64,000 nt of DNA from Eutreptiella sp. 'Long Island Sound 2002'. Taxonomy: Eukaryota; Euglenozoa; Euglenophyceae; Eutreptiales; Eutreptiaceae. The DNA is taken from positions 60,607,919 to 60,671,918 of the forward strand of contig OZ038385.1 of NCBI GenBank assembly GCA_964036045.1, given 5' to 3'. This document shows, piece by piece, positions 9,856 through 20,432 of the stretch; positions within the stretch are counted from its first letter, which is position 1; each line of letters begins with the position of its first letter. The notes below the pieces were generated by a model, which saw nothing but the letters and a program-made list of their open reading frames with translations, made no database searches and was not told the DNA's origin. The position numbers and the translations under genes are program-made.

Positions 9856-11015
9856 CCCGCGACCAACCACGGGACCTGCAGAGACGACGCACGGCCGCAC
9901 GCGCACGGCACGAGTCCCGCACCAGCCACGCGCAAGGAAGAAACGGCGCGGCGGACCCGGGACCGCCTCCTCCCACCAGAGACCCGGACGACGACTGCCA
10001 CGACAGCGGCAGCGGGGTCGGCCACGAACCACAACGACCCCTACCGGGCAGACCTCGCCCAACACGACCCCTCGTACAACCCAGCAACGCGCGGCCGCGC
10101 AACATGCTACGGCACCACCCGTCGACCGGACACACCGACGGGGACAGCGTCCACCTGCCCAGCACGCACAACGGACACCCAAGGAGTGGAGGCTAGCCTT
10201 AGCAACCCACGGTGTCGGACGCAAATACGACCCCAGCGACCTCTTCCCACATCCCCCGGACAAGGGCCGCACTTCCCGGACCTCAGCGACCCGCCTCCAA
10301 CAAGGAAAGGGGGCAGCGCCACACCCGGGACCGCCATCCCACCTGACCCTCCTCTCCAACGTAACGGGTCTGCGAGGGGCCGGGCAAAGGGGCCAGCCAA
10401 ACACGAGGAGCCCGCGGCCGAACCGATGACCACGGGGGTGATGTCGAACAGCGCACGCCACCGGCTCCGAGCACTGGCGCTGGGCGATTGACGGCAACCC
10501 GCCGTCCGCACTGAGGCGGAGACCCGGGCAGCACGCCCAGCCCTTGTGCACACATACTTCAGTAACCTCCACGGCGCCCCGGTGCGACGCATGGGACGCC
10601 CCCCCAGGACCCTGAGCCGCGCCTGGCGACAGGTCCTACCGCGACGACCCGGTGGCACACAGCCGCGCAACACACCCCAGCAACACCTGACAGTCCGACA
10701 AACCGACGAGACGGACGTCAACATGCCCGACACATGCAACAGATGCCCGGAGAGTGGAGGCCAGCCCTCGCAACCTGTGGTGTCAAGCACACACGGAAAC
10801 CCCACGACTTCCTCCTACAACCCCCCGGGCGAGGGCCACGCTTCTCGGACCCCGCGACCCACCTGCAGCAGGGAACGGGGCGGCGCCACGCCCGGACCCG
10901 TCCTCCCGCCTCACCCTCTTATCCCGCGAGCCGGATCCACAAGGGGCCGGGCAAAGGGCCCGGCCAAATACGCGGAACCCGCGGCCGGGCCGATAACCAC
11001 AAGAATGTTAACGAA
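9697..11015 (+). repeat. Tandem duplication (~760 bp) of ORF3 3' end and downstream DNA, copy A
   Basis: The sequence around 9697 (end of ORF3, ACTGGCGCTGGG at about 9714) recurs near 10457-10485, offset about 759 bp, followed by matching downstream blocks. The second unit carries a mutated fragment of the ORF3 C-terminus that does not read through. Copy B has the same duplication with a 745-bp offset (60073 and 60818), so it predates the split of A and B. Confidence 0.75.
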
Positions 11016-11899
11016 CCACCGGCCAGAGTATTACCGTCCAGGGCGAGCATCCGGAGATAAGTGCACTGCAGGGACCAGCGCACACCTCCGCCGGGGAGTT
11101 GGGCGCCTGGAACGCGTAAGGTTACCACACGTATAACCTGTGCCAATGGTAGGAGGGGCACACCCCCCACAGACAGTTAACAGCGTCCATGAGAGGGAGG
11201 GGGGCTGCAACACTACCTGGTACTCCTGTCCTCCACAACCCTACCCGGGGCATGCGGGGGGCCACAAGCTCACCACACAGGGCCGCGCCGACCCCCCTGC
11301 CAACAGGCACGGGTGTGTTACGCCGAGCCCAACCCGCCACGTCGGACGGAGCGTCCCGACACCACAGCACAAGCCGAACCACCCTAACCATCCTAGCCAC
11401 CACACCCGGCACCGTGACACAGACACGCGACCCGAATGACCCGCAACGCACGACACGAGAAGGCCACGGCAGACAGACAGGCACGAGCACGAGCACAGCA
11501 CCACCGAGCTGGAGCAACGCCCCCGGGCTCCCATGGGCAGCACAGGGACACACCGAGGGGGACCGGCGGGGCCTTGCCACCGACGGGGGTGTACATATGA
11601 GTGGCACAAGCGAAACTGGAATTACGGCTACGGAGCACCACGAAATACCGGATAATGGATTGTGCATGCAACACTGCCAGGGCGGGGCAGGGAACAGGGC
11701 ACCGACAGGGGAAATTTTTTTTACAGCGGTCCAACCACTTGTCATGGCTTTTCTCCCCCGCGGCGGGCGGGCGGCGCACAGTACAAACGTACCGTGCCGG
11801 CCCCACACACCTGGCACGGACCAACATCGCAACAAGCGGCACACCTGCACACGACAAATCCGACTGCGCGAACGCCAGCTGCGGCGACAAGGAACGAAC
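11016..11899 (+). other. LINE-A 3' untranslated region, non-repeat part
   Basis: No convincing coding region. Conserved with copy B at 61563-62440, including a T-run followed by ACAGCGGTC (near 11716-11732 in A and 62272-62290 in B). Short ORFs here show no conserved frame. Confidence 0.6.
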
Positions 11900-13310
11900 G
11901 CCGAACCAACCAACCAAGAGACGACTAACACGACCATACACCGCCAGAACCACTACAGCGGACGCAACGTGACCGTAAACACACCGCGCGCGCACTGATC
12001 AGCGCCAAGCTGGCCGGGCGTGCATGGACCGGTGCGAGAGCGACGACCAACGAGCTAGCGACACCGTAGCGAGCCGCGCCCCCCGACCACCATGGCCACA
12101 AGCACAGAGGAACACTGCGACTCTACCGCTGCGGACGCGGCCCACGAACATTCCCAAACTACACTACACGACACTTGTACAAACCAAGACACCACAAACC
12201 GACGCAGACACAAACGTGCTAGCTAAACGGGCAGGATTCGACGATACGACCACCGGCAGCAGCGCAACAGACCCCAAACACAAACCCGGCCAACCATGAG
12301 GCGGCCACGACAACCGCGGCACCAACCACACCACAGCTGCAGCCACCACTTGACCGTAAACAGACCACACGCAAGCCGGCCAACGCCGAACCAGCCAGGC
12401 GTGCACGGGTCGAAACGGAAACGGCGCCCAGCGGGTTGTCAACACCGTGGTGCGCCACGCCCACCGACGATCGTACCCAGGAACACAGCAGAACGCCACA
12501 ACACTGCCAATACAAACGCGACCAACCAACGGTAACAAACTACACAACACTACACTTGGACAAACCACGACGCCACTGACCAGCACCGACACGGACATGC
12601 CAGCTGCGTAAACAACATGCTGCGGGACGACCACCGGCAGCAGCGCAATGGAACCCACACAAACCAAGCCGACCATGAGGCGGCAGAGACGACCGCGAAC
12701 CAACAACACCGCAGCTGCAGCCGCCACTTGACTGTAAACAGACCACACGCAAGCCGGCCAACACCAAACCAGCCAGGCGTGCACGGGTCCAAACGGAAAC
12801 GGCGCCCAACGGGCTGGCAACACCATGGTGCGCCACGCCCACCGACGATCGTACCCACGAACATAGCAGCACACCACAACGCTGCCAATACAAACGCGAC
12901 CAACCAACGGTAACAAACTACACGACACCACACTTGGACAAACCACGACGCCACTGACCAGTACCGACACGGACATGCCAGCTGCATAAACAACATGCGG
13001 CGGAACGACCACCGGCAGCAGCGCAATGGAAACCACGCAAACCAAGCCGACCATGAGGCGGCCAAGACGACCGCGAACCAACAACACCGCAGCTGCAGCC
13101 GCCACTTGACCGTAAACAGACCACACGCAAGCCGGCCAACACCAAACGAGCCAGGCGTGCACGGGTCGAAACGGGAACGGCGTCCAAAGGGTTGGTGACA
13201 CAGTGGTGCGCCGCGCCCGCCGACGACCATGCCCACGATCAAAACTTGGCTCTACCATTACGCAACCGACCAACCTACATTAACAAACTACACCGCAACC
13301 GTACCATACG
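11900..13310 (+). repeat. 378-bp tandem repeat array in LINE-A 3' region (about 4 copies)
   Basis: Landmark GACCGTAAAC or GACTGTAAAC occurs near 11979, 12350, 12728 and 13105 (spacing 371-378), and CATGAGGCGGC near 12295, 12674 and 13052. The first unit is the most diverged. Each unit is A/C-rich on the + strand with no conserved ORF. Copy B has three units (62440-63490), so the number varies between copies. Confidence 0.9.
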
Positions 13311-13781
13311 ACAGACCAACAAACCACAACGATCTACTTCGAACCCCCGGCCCCCCGGGAGAGCGGAAGCTCGACCGAGTCAGGAGGCGTGAGTGTGCCC
13401 CACGGCATGCGAGTCCCGTAGCACGTGCTTCTTCAAGTCGCCTCACACCTACTGAAAACCAACCCAGGTGGGGGTGCCTGCAGGACAGGGCCTTTGGCCT
13501 GGCTCCGGGCCCCTGGGCCCCAGAATCCAGAGGTTGATGAGGATGTGCGGTTGGACCCTCCCCCACGTATCATCCGCCCGAAGGAGAGGAATGTGAGACC
13601 TCGGTCGAACATGGGTTACCTCTCTGGGCAGAACCCGCTGTAGGGTACTGCTCGCGGCGACTGCGCCCTTCTGCCATATGGGGGAGCCGCTTTGTGGGGG
13701 CACGTGAAGTAGGGCCGTGGGTGGGTGAGCAGAAGCCCCTTGGTAAGTCCCCCCTGTGGGGCGACCCCAGTCCCGAGTCGA
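13311..13781 (+). other. LINE 3'-terminal conserved segment (copy A)
   Basis: About 450 bp nearly identical to copy B (63491-63958), including the GC-rich CCCCGGCCCCCCGGGAGAGC near 13345 and a stretch ending CCCGAGTCGA just before the tail. A strongly conserved unique 3' end next to the tail is where LINE RT recognition structures lie in other LINEs; that role is inferred. Confidence 0.6.
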
Positions 13782-13795
13782 CCTACCTACCTACC
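13782..13795 (+). repeat. LINE-A 3' tail, (CCTA)3CC
   Basis: CCTACCTACCTACC closes copy A; the identical 14 bases close copy B at 63959-63972, after which the flanks differ. A short tandem tail in place of poly(A) is known in several LINE groups. Confidence 0.8.
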
Positions 13796-13798
13796 TGA

Positions 13799-15209
13799 AC
13801 CAAGTACGGAACGGAGGTCCTGGAGGGACACACGGGGCCACCGGATGCCACGTCCCGCACAACATGGGACAACGTAGTGCCAGACGGAGACATCGGAGCA
13901 CTGGCTACGACTGTTCGCACCACGTTCCAAGACTGCTCCAGACCCCACCACCCGTTTGGAGACAACAGCAACCCCGCCATCACGAACGCCATCCTGGCCT
14001 ACCACAGCTGGTCGACTCAGCAAAGCATCCACCTCCACACCCCGCACGATGACCCACGCGAGTGGCACCCTATTGGGCCACCAGCGCCGGAGTTCTACCT
14101 GCACAAAGATGCACCCACCGGAGCACACAACATCACCAGCATTCGGCCTACAATGCCACAACCAATACCGGAGCCACACATACCCCCGAGTCCTACGAAA
14201 CCCCAAACGCCCACGCAACACGAACATGGGCCCCCCCAACAAGGGCACAGCCCAGCAGCCCACAAAAGGGCCGAACCCCCCAAATGCCACCACAACTGTC
14301 CAACAACTCGACAAGCCTCTCACTTTGCGTCACGTCCCAGACAACTACCAACTACCCCGAGGAAGGAACCACACAAGGAGCACGGCAACGACATGGCGAC
14401 TACCGACGGGCGCCATCGATTGGAAGAAAATCCTCCCAAGGATAACAACGATGGTATCCATGCGCCTCCTTACGCCACACCAAGTACAACTAACGCAGGC
14501 CATGCACCTCTTTCTAACCAGCCAGGGCACGGCAGCCATGGAAGGCGCAGCCCTGGGCGACGACGACCAAACGCCCCAGGCGAGACCCACACAAGCTATC
14601 TGGATAAACGCAACAACGGGTACCGACATTACCGTCGACCCCGACCCGGAGTGGATGGCTATCCACTATACCCTAGACTGCGCCGAGAACGACCCCAGAC
14701 TGACAGAATGGCAGACAAGGTGGGCCGCTGAAGCCAACCGCCTTGACGAGGTCACCCTCGACGACAGCCTCACGCCGCAGACAATGGAGCCCGCGGGACG
14801 TACCGCCCGAACACACCGGGAACCCACCAAGCACACCCTCTGGCACTAACCCACTACCATACATCCGGAGGCAGGAAACCAGATCAAAGAGGCGCTCTCT
14901 CTGACCCTCCCGGACACCCACAACGCCCACCAGCCGGGGATGTTCACAATATACTGGAACTTCCCAGCAGACACCGGCATGGTGCCCGAGGTCGCTGAAC
15001 CCCCACTGCCCCCTACCGTCACGGCACTCGCCAAGGCGGCCCAAGCCATGGCGCAATGGGAGGGTGCCTCGCAGGACTGGACACCAAACGTCCTCATCTA
15101 GCAACACGCCCACCATAACGCCAACAAAGCGCAGCAGGCTGGACGCCAAATACACCAGCTGTTCCACGACAAAGACGGTAACCTCCAGCCCCACAGCCCA
15201 TGGAGGGTA
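13799..15209 (+). pseudogene. LINE-B ORF1/polyprotein, first part
   Basis: Reads from 13799 (just after a TGA at the junction with A) through HTGPPDATS and VVPDGDIGALATTV, then a Pro/His/Thr-rich stretch. It shifts frame near 14230 and continues with QQLDKPLTLRHVPDN, AIDWKKILPRITTMV and WMAIHYTLDCAENDPRL. In-frame stops are TAA at 14847 and TAG near 15099. The frame then runs to SPWRV at 15209, where a 4-kb LTR element is inserted, and resumes with YFILEDH at 19272. LINE ORF1 proteins usually bind RNA; I recognise no RRM or CCHC motif here, so the role is unknown. No start codon is visible. Confidence 0.55.
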
Positions 15210-15768
15210 AAATGATTTCTGCCTTACACCCTAGCACAAAGCAAAAATTCAGGATCAAACTTGCTGATGAAAGTCCACCACTGATTGTAGGTCCATGGCA
15301 TAAAAGGCTAGACAAATGACCCAAAAATATGCACAAGTCTTTAGAGCATAAAATACATGAAAAAGATATGTTTCTGTGGTTTCTGGGCCTTTTACTATGA
15401 CAAAAGTTCAGTTCTGACCTTTATCTCTTGAACTGCCCACTCAGTAGGACTGGCCATCATGGAGCCATTCATGTGCCCCATCGTGACCCATCATGTCATT
15501 TCTGCATCATGATCTGATTATGAACAATTAGACTTCTCAGAATCTGCCCGTCACCACCATCTTCCATCTTTCTTCTGATTTACTGTTCATCTCCACTGTT
15601 CATGCAGGGCAATCTTGGATTAGCAGCATCATGCTGTACATTCTGGGATCTGGATCTGGATCTGGATTCAAGTAGGAAATTCACTACCAGAGTTCAGCTT
15701 GATAACTGAATGCTCATATAAATAGGCATGTTCTCAAAAAGAAACAGCCTCGGTGGGTCCATCTAACT
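15210..15768 (-). repeat. 3' LTR of the chromodomain LTR element
   Basis: Matches 18708-19265 base for base apart from about a dozen substitutions. The outer few bases are uncertain: the AAA(T)GATTT edge differs by one base between the two LTRs and I see no clean TG...CA. Confidence 0.85.
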
Positions 15769-16830
15769 CCCCCCCTGCAGCGCTGCAAGTTCTTTGCGTG
15801 CGTCGCAAAAGGTATAACCCTTAGATGGGCTCACCACATGCTTGCGCAATATTCTTACACCCATTCCTTGCTTGTGGTCAGACCTTAGGTGCTCTGGAAT
15901 AGCGCATGTGAGTTGCGCGTGTGGTTTGGGGTCGTGCTCAGTCAAGCTGCTTGCGCGCGCCGTCCTTCATCGCCATGATCTGTTCGTTGCGTAGGCCTGG
16001 AGGCGTCTGACACTTCCTTCAGCAGCTTTGCGTAGCGCGTACCTTGATTTCCACGCGTTGATCCCAATGTCCTTGTCGCTGTAGGCAGTCAGGTTGATCT
16101 TCTTGTATTCAGTCTGCAGGTAGCTGTAGTAGAGGTACTTGATACTCATCCGTCTCTCCCTCGTGCTCCGTCACTCTCGTAGTAAAGGTCCTGGTACGGG
16201 CAAGTTGCTGAGGTGGACCTTCGTTAGCATCGCATAGATCACGCCGTGGTTTACGTGCTTGTTTAACAAAATCGTAGTCATCCTGCGAGCGTCCTTTGAT
16301 CCACTTGGCAGGGTGTAGTCACCGTACTGCCGGGGTGGCCGTTGTACTGCTCAGAGAGGCCAGCGTGCGCGTGTTGATTCGCTCATTGGTGAGAAGGGAA
16401 TGAAATAATTGATTCGCACAAGGTGAAAACGATGTCACGAGGAGTAAAGGATGTCACTGTACGCCATTCCCACTCGGCGTTCACCGCTCGCTTAGTACCT
16501 GGCTGCGTAGGCGTCTACCCCTGGTTACAGTGACCTGGCGCCCTAGCTACCGAGAACCTCGCTGGCGGAGTTCGCTGTTTTCAGCGTGGGTTTCATAAAG
16601 TTTTTTGTCGTATCCCCTCCCCCCCGGTCTGTCACCCTCTTCTCTTCCCCCCTTCTCTGTCTTGCTCTCTCTCTTTCGTCTGGCCTTTCTGTTGGTTTGG
16701 GTTCTTGAGTTCGCGCGCGACAGTTGGTCAGAGGGACACAAACTCCTGTTCTGGCACTTTAAACGATACCTTACTGCTGACAGTAGTGCCGTGACTTGTA
16801 TGGTTTTACAGCTCATTTTACAAGGAAGTC
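15769..16830. other. Interior of LTR element, no supported gene
   Basis: Only short ORFs in unrelated frames on both strands; no motif recognised. It could be the 3' untranslated part of the minus-strand element. Confidence 0.5.
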
Positions 16831-17747
16831 ATGGACCGTAGAAAGTCGACCGGTAAAGGCGTGCCCAAGCCCAAGCCCAAGCCTCTGCCCAAGCCCTTAC
16901 GGAAACCAGCCAAACCCTACCCCACACCTCCCCTTGCATCCAGTGCCCCCAGTGCACAGGCTTTGTCCCAGCTCGTGCCCTTTTTGCACTGATGCTGCAA
17001 CTGCCAGCACCGGCACCTCCGGCAGTAACAGCGCCGCCTCAGTTGGCAAACGTGCCGCTCCCCGCGGCTCTGGCGCCGCCTCCGATGCACCCTCCTCCTC
17101 CTCCTTCTTCTTCTACTTCCGGTGCATCTCTTGCATCTCCATCTCCTGCATCTACTCTTGAGTCCATCTACAATTCTCCGCTCCCCTTCTCCGGCACTCC
17201 GCCTCCCCGCATCCCTCCTCCCCTCACCAACACCCGCATCCTTTTCCCCCGCTCCCACCTGCCCGTCCAGGCCCTCTTCGGGCCTGGGCGCCAGCTGGAG
17301 CCCGTAGGCCGTTGGGCAGTCATGCCCAACTCTGATGGGCTACGGCTGTACTGGGCAGATGCTCAGCTGGACAGCGCCCAGCTGAGTGAGCCTCGTTGGC
17401 TGCCGGGAGCGGTGGACCCAAGGCTGGTGCCCGCATTGGTCGAGCCGGATCAACAGCCACAGGCGCAGCCGGATCAACAGCCGCAGACGCAGCCAGATCA
17501 GCAGCCGCAGACGCAGCCGGATCAACAGCCATTGGCACAGCCGCAGGCGCAGTTGGATCAGCAGCTGCAGGCAGGTGAGGAATGCTCCGAGACGGTGTCC
17601 GTGAACGTGCTCGATCCCTCCCCCGTGGAGTCGGCTGACTTGGGAGAAGAGTCTTCAGGTTCTTACTTGTTGTGCTTTTCGTGCTCCTTCTTACTCTTGA
17701 TCTCCGCTAGTTTGAGCACTTTCTGCGATTCGTTGGCGTGGCAGTAG
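16831..17747 (+). CDS. Possible Pro/Gln-rich protein on the strand opposite the chromodomain gene
   Basis: A start at 16831 reads MDRRKSTGKGVPKPKPKP and stops at 16990. An overlapping ORF (16992-17747) continues with Pro/Ala-rich sequence, a more globular piece (GLRLYWADAQ, PRWLPGAVDPRLVP) and a PDQQPQAQ repeat encoded by about five 24-bp units at 17447-17573. It overlaps the 3' end of the minus-strand chromodomain ORF. No family is recognised. The protein-like composition and in-frame 24-bp repeat argue for past coding, but direction relative to the LTRs is antisense, so it may be a captured fragment or chance. Confidence 0.3.
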
Positions 17748-18556
17748 TTCCAAAATACCGCACTCACGTTTCCATGGTTCAAAATAAACACCGTGTAGGG
17801 TTCCCACGTTGCCTCTGCCACAGAGTAACCCTCCCACTTGACCAAGAATCTCCAGACATGCCTGTACTTCGAACGCATAATAGCTTCCACCTTGTAAAAA
17901 CCCTTTGCCTTCATCTCCTTCGCGTCCATATCCGGCAGCTGTCCTTCTCCTTCAGAGAGCTCCGCGCTGCCGAGCTCCGACGTCATGTCCTCATCCTGAT
18001 CGTCGTTGAGCTCATCCTCCTCAGCCGCCACTTCGTGATCTTCTAACCATTCGCACTCCGCATCAACTTCACGTGTTTGTCCACTTTCGCGCGAAGGACC
18101 AACCTCGCATGTGCGTGTGGTCCACTCTCCGTTCGCATAACCAGTCTCTGGCACCTGCATTGCTTCACGCATGGGTCTTGCTTCGCGCGCAGGATCAGTC
18201 TCGAATGCTATCCTGGTTTCGCGCGCAGGCCTTATCTCGCGTGCAGGACCTGCTTGGGGCGCGAGCCTTACCCTCTCTCGATGCGCGTGAGTGTCTTCGT
18301 GCGCGCACCCAGAAGATTGCAAGGGAGTTGGTACAGGCTTTGCTTCTGTTAGAGTGTTAGCGCCGTGCGATGTTAACCCCTCTGACTCTCTCAATCTTGA
18401 CTTCTCTGACTCTCTTATCCTTGCATCCCTTGCTTTCAGTGCCCTGACTCTCTCTCGCTCGGCGCTCCCTTTTAACCTTATCCCTGAACGCACACGTACC
18501 CTTCTGAGTGTCTTATCTTCTCGCCTCTTTGCCTTTGAACTTTTTGGTGGGGCCAT
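17663..18556 (-). CDS. Chromodomain protein of the LTR element
   Basis: 297 codons, intact, first Met at 18556, about 135 bp downstream of the primer-binding site on the minus strand, so it is the first ORF of the element's transcript. Residues 1-60 are Arg/Lys/Ser-rich (MAPPKSSKAKRRED). About 85-135 holds repeated REx-type motifs (PAREIRPARE). About 165-210 is strongly acidic. A chromodomain occupies about 219-270, with FYKVEAIM, the LVKWEGYSVAEATWEP core and conserved aromatics. The tail is Lys-rich. Chromodomains bind methylated histone tails and in chromoviruses sit at the end of integrase to steer insertion. Here it stands alone with no integrase catalytic residues, so a targeting, Gag-like or host-derived role is inferred. 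Confidence 0.8.
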   Translation of the reverse strand: MAPPKSSKAKRREDKTLRRVRVRSGIRLKGSAERERVRALKARDARIRESEKSRLRESEGLTSHGANTLTEAKPVPTPLQSSGCAHEDTHAHRERVRLAPQAGPAREIRPARETRIAFETDPAREARPMREAMQVPETGYANGEWTTRTCEVGPSRESGQTREVDAECEWLEDHEVAAEEDELNDDQDEDMTSELGSAELSEGEGQLPDMDAKEMKAKGFYKVEAIMRSKYRHVWRFLVKWEGYSVAEATWEPYTVFILNHGNVSAVFWNYCHANESQKVLKLAEIKSKKEHEKHNK

Positions 18557-18690
18557 GTCAAACAGCTGGGTGGTAGAACTAGAGGGCTAGCCTGGGGTTG
18601 ATGAAATGTGATGATGATTGAGATGATGAAAATCTCAGATTTTTCAATTTTCAAAAATCCGCCAGGCAGGGTCCTGGAGGTGCTACAGCT

Positions 18691-18706
18691 CCGGCATCTG
18701 CTACCA
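18691..18706 (-). other. Primer-binding site (initiator tRNA-Met type)
   Basis: Minus-strand TGGTAGCAGATGCCGG lies 4 bases inside the LTR. The first 10 bases match the complement of the ...CUGCUACCA 3' end of initiator tRNA-Met found in many eukaryotes, and the site sets element orientation. Confidence 0.7.
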
Positions 18707-18707
18707 G

Positions 18708-19265
18708 AAAGATTTCTGCCTTACGCCCTAGCACAAAGCAAAAATTCAGGATCAAACTTCCTGATGAAAGTCCACCACTGATTGTAGGTCCATGGCATAA
18801 AAGGCTAGACAAATGACCCAAAAATATGCACAAGTCTTTAGAGCATAACATACATGAAAAAGATATGTTTCTGTGGTTTCTGGGCCTTCTACTATGACCA
18901 AAGTTCAGTTCTGACCTTTATCTCTTGAACTGCTTACTCAGTAGGACTGGCCATCATGGAGCCATTCATGTGGCCCATCGTGACCCATCATGTCATTTCT
19001 GCATCATGATCTGATTATGAACAATTAGACTTCTCAGAATCTGCCCGTCACCACCATCTTCCATCTTTCTTCTGATTTACTGTTCATCTCCACTGTTCAT
19101 GCAGGACAATCTTGGATTAGCAGCATCATGCTGTACATTCTGGGATCTGGATCTGGATCTGGATTCAAGTAGGAAATTCACTACCAGAGTTCAGCTTGAT
19201 AACTAAATGCTCATATAAATAGGCATGTTCTCAAAAAGAAACAGACTCAGTGCGTCCATCTAACT
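18708..19265 (-). repeat. 5' LTR of the chromodomain LTR element
   Basis: Direct repeat of 15210-15768. Called 5' because the primer-binding site lies immediately inside it on the minus strand. Confidence 0.85.
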
Positions 19266-20432
19266 ATGGTATACTTCATACTGGAAGACCATGGGGACAA
19301 ACGGAAGGGCACGGAAGTACAAATCACGCACGCCGTGGCGCACACGCACCTCACTTACACCGTCCCCACCTCAAATATGCTCGTCACCTGCGGCGAAGCA
19401 CGGAAGTCCACGTACAGACTGCAGGCCGACACCGAGGGCAGGGCATACACGGTGTACACCTGGGCACGATACGGGGACTTACCAGCCCCCATCTGGCACC
19501 CGGACCCGTCCTTGGACCAACCCCTCCACGGGAGGCGAGTACCCCGCCAGAGCATCAAAACCGCGGGGAACACCGCCACCGGCACCCACAGCAACCCACC
19601 CCCCCTCAACATCATAAACTCCGCCCTCGCAAACGCCAGAATGTCTCTCATAGACACGGGGTGCCCCACCTCAGATGACGCCACCCGACGCCGAACGTGG
19701 GGCACCATCAGAAGGGCCTTACACCACGACATTGACCGCGACCAAGCCACCTGGATCAAGCAGCGCTCTGTCAGCATCAGGGTCGGGGGGTTGTTGAGCA
19801 CCCTAAACCCCCAAAAACTACGCAGGGTGGCGGGGCCCTACATACTATATCCCGTACCCCACGGCATGGATGGCCCCTGCCCAGGGCTCCGGCCCGGGGA
19901 CCCCCCCTGCGGCCACCCCTGCCCCCACGCCCTGTTCCAGCCATTGCCCCCACAACCCGCCCCACTCCCAGGTGTCTACCTAAACACGGTAACAGGCGCC
20001 AAAGGAGTGTACCACACGACAGAAGACACCACGGGCCAAGCCATCCCTCTCGATCAGGTAGACCGCATGGCCCTGGGGCCACGACTATCCAACGACGACA
20101 AACCACGGCACCCGTTGGCGAGACACGGCGCACGCGACCCCAGGCCCATGGAACCAAACGCCCCAGACCCCGACAGGACGCTACTGCACCTTCCCATAAA
20201 ACACACGGCCAAACTCCCAGCCACCCTGGCGGGGGAAAAGTACTTCATCGTGGAGGGCCTGACGGACGATGTCATCACCCTGGCGGCCAACACCCTGGCG
20301 GCCACCACGGACGCATGGGACGTTGCCGTGGGCCACCCCACGGCACGTAAGGACAGAGTACAGGACACAGAAGTCACCCTGACGCCGGACCTTGTGAACC
20401 ACCTGGTGACCCTGACGAGCCCAGAGGAGTAG
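19266..20432 (+). pseudogene. LINE-B ORF1/polyprotein, second part
   Basis: Resumes the reading frame after the LTR element (YFILEDHGDKRK, then TYTVPTSNMLVTCG). Middle: WARYGDLPAPIW, a segment with TWIKQRSVSIRV, and a Cys/His-containing stretch CPGLRPGDPPCGHPC that could bind zinc. End: GEKYFIVEGLTDDVITLAANTL and VTLTPDLVNHLV. TAG at 20430 interrupts, but the same frame continues to 21536, so this was probably one ORF with the next part. The apparent ATG at 19266 is formed by element/target sequence and is not a real start. No family is recognised. Confidence 0.55.

Larger units (their letters stand above)
1..13795 (+). mobile_element. LINE copy A (giant APE/RT/RNase H non-LTR retrotransposon), 5' end outside window
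   Basis: Non-LTR retrotransposon on the + strand. The first base already lies in the end of the APE endonuclease domain, and the element runs through pol, a second long ORF (ORF3), a repeat-rich 3' region and a short (CCTA)n tail at 13782-13795. The same order is found in copy B (22180-22969, 38016-41275, 54456-63972), which defines the 3' boundary: homology stops just after the tail in both copies. No LTRs flank it. The pol frame is open throughout, unlike that of B, so A looks the younger copy. The target-site duplication cannot be tested because the 5' junction is off the left edge. Confidence 0.9.
15210..19267 (-). mobile_element. Non-autonomous LTR retrotransposon with chromodomain gene
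   Basis: Two direct repeats of about 555 bp (15214-15768 and 18711-19265), with about 13 differences by eye (~2%), enclose a 2.9-kb interior. Orientation is minus because a primer-binding site (18691-18706) lies just inside the right-hand LTR, and a G-run on the minus strand (15769-15775) adjoins the left LTR as a weak polypurine tract. GGTA at 15206-15209 and 19268-19271 is the probable target duplication; removing the element restores the reading frame of LINE-B. No protease, RT or integrase motif is present, so it would depend on another element's enzymes. Confidence 0.8.

Noticed and set aside
15713-15730. Plus-strand TATA-like sequence (CATATAAATAGG) suggesting a + orientation for the 4-kb LTR element
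   Set aside because: Primer-binding site and chromodomain gene orientation both indicate the minus strand; the A/T stretch is probably coincidental.
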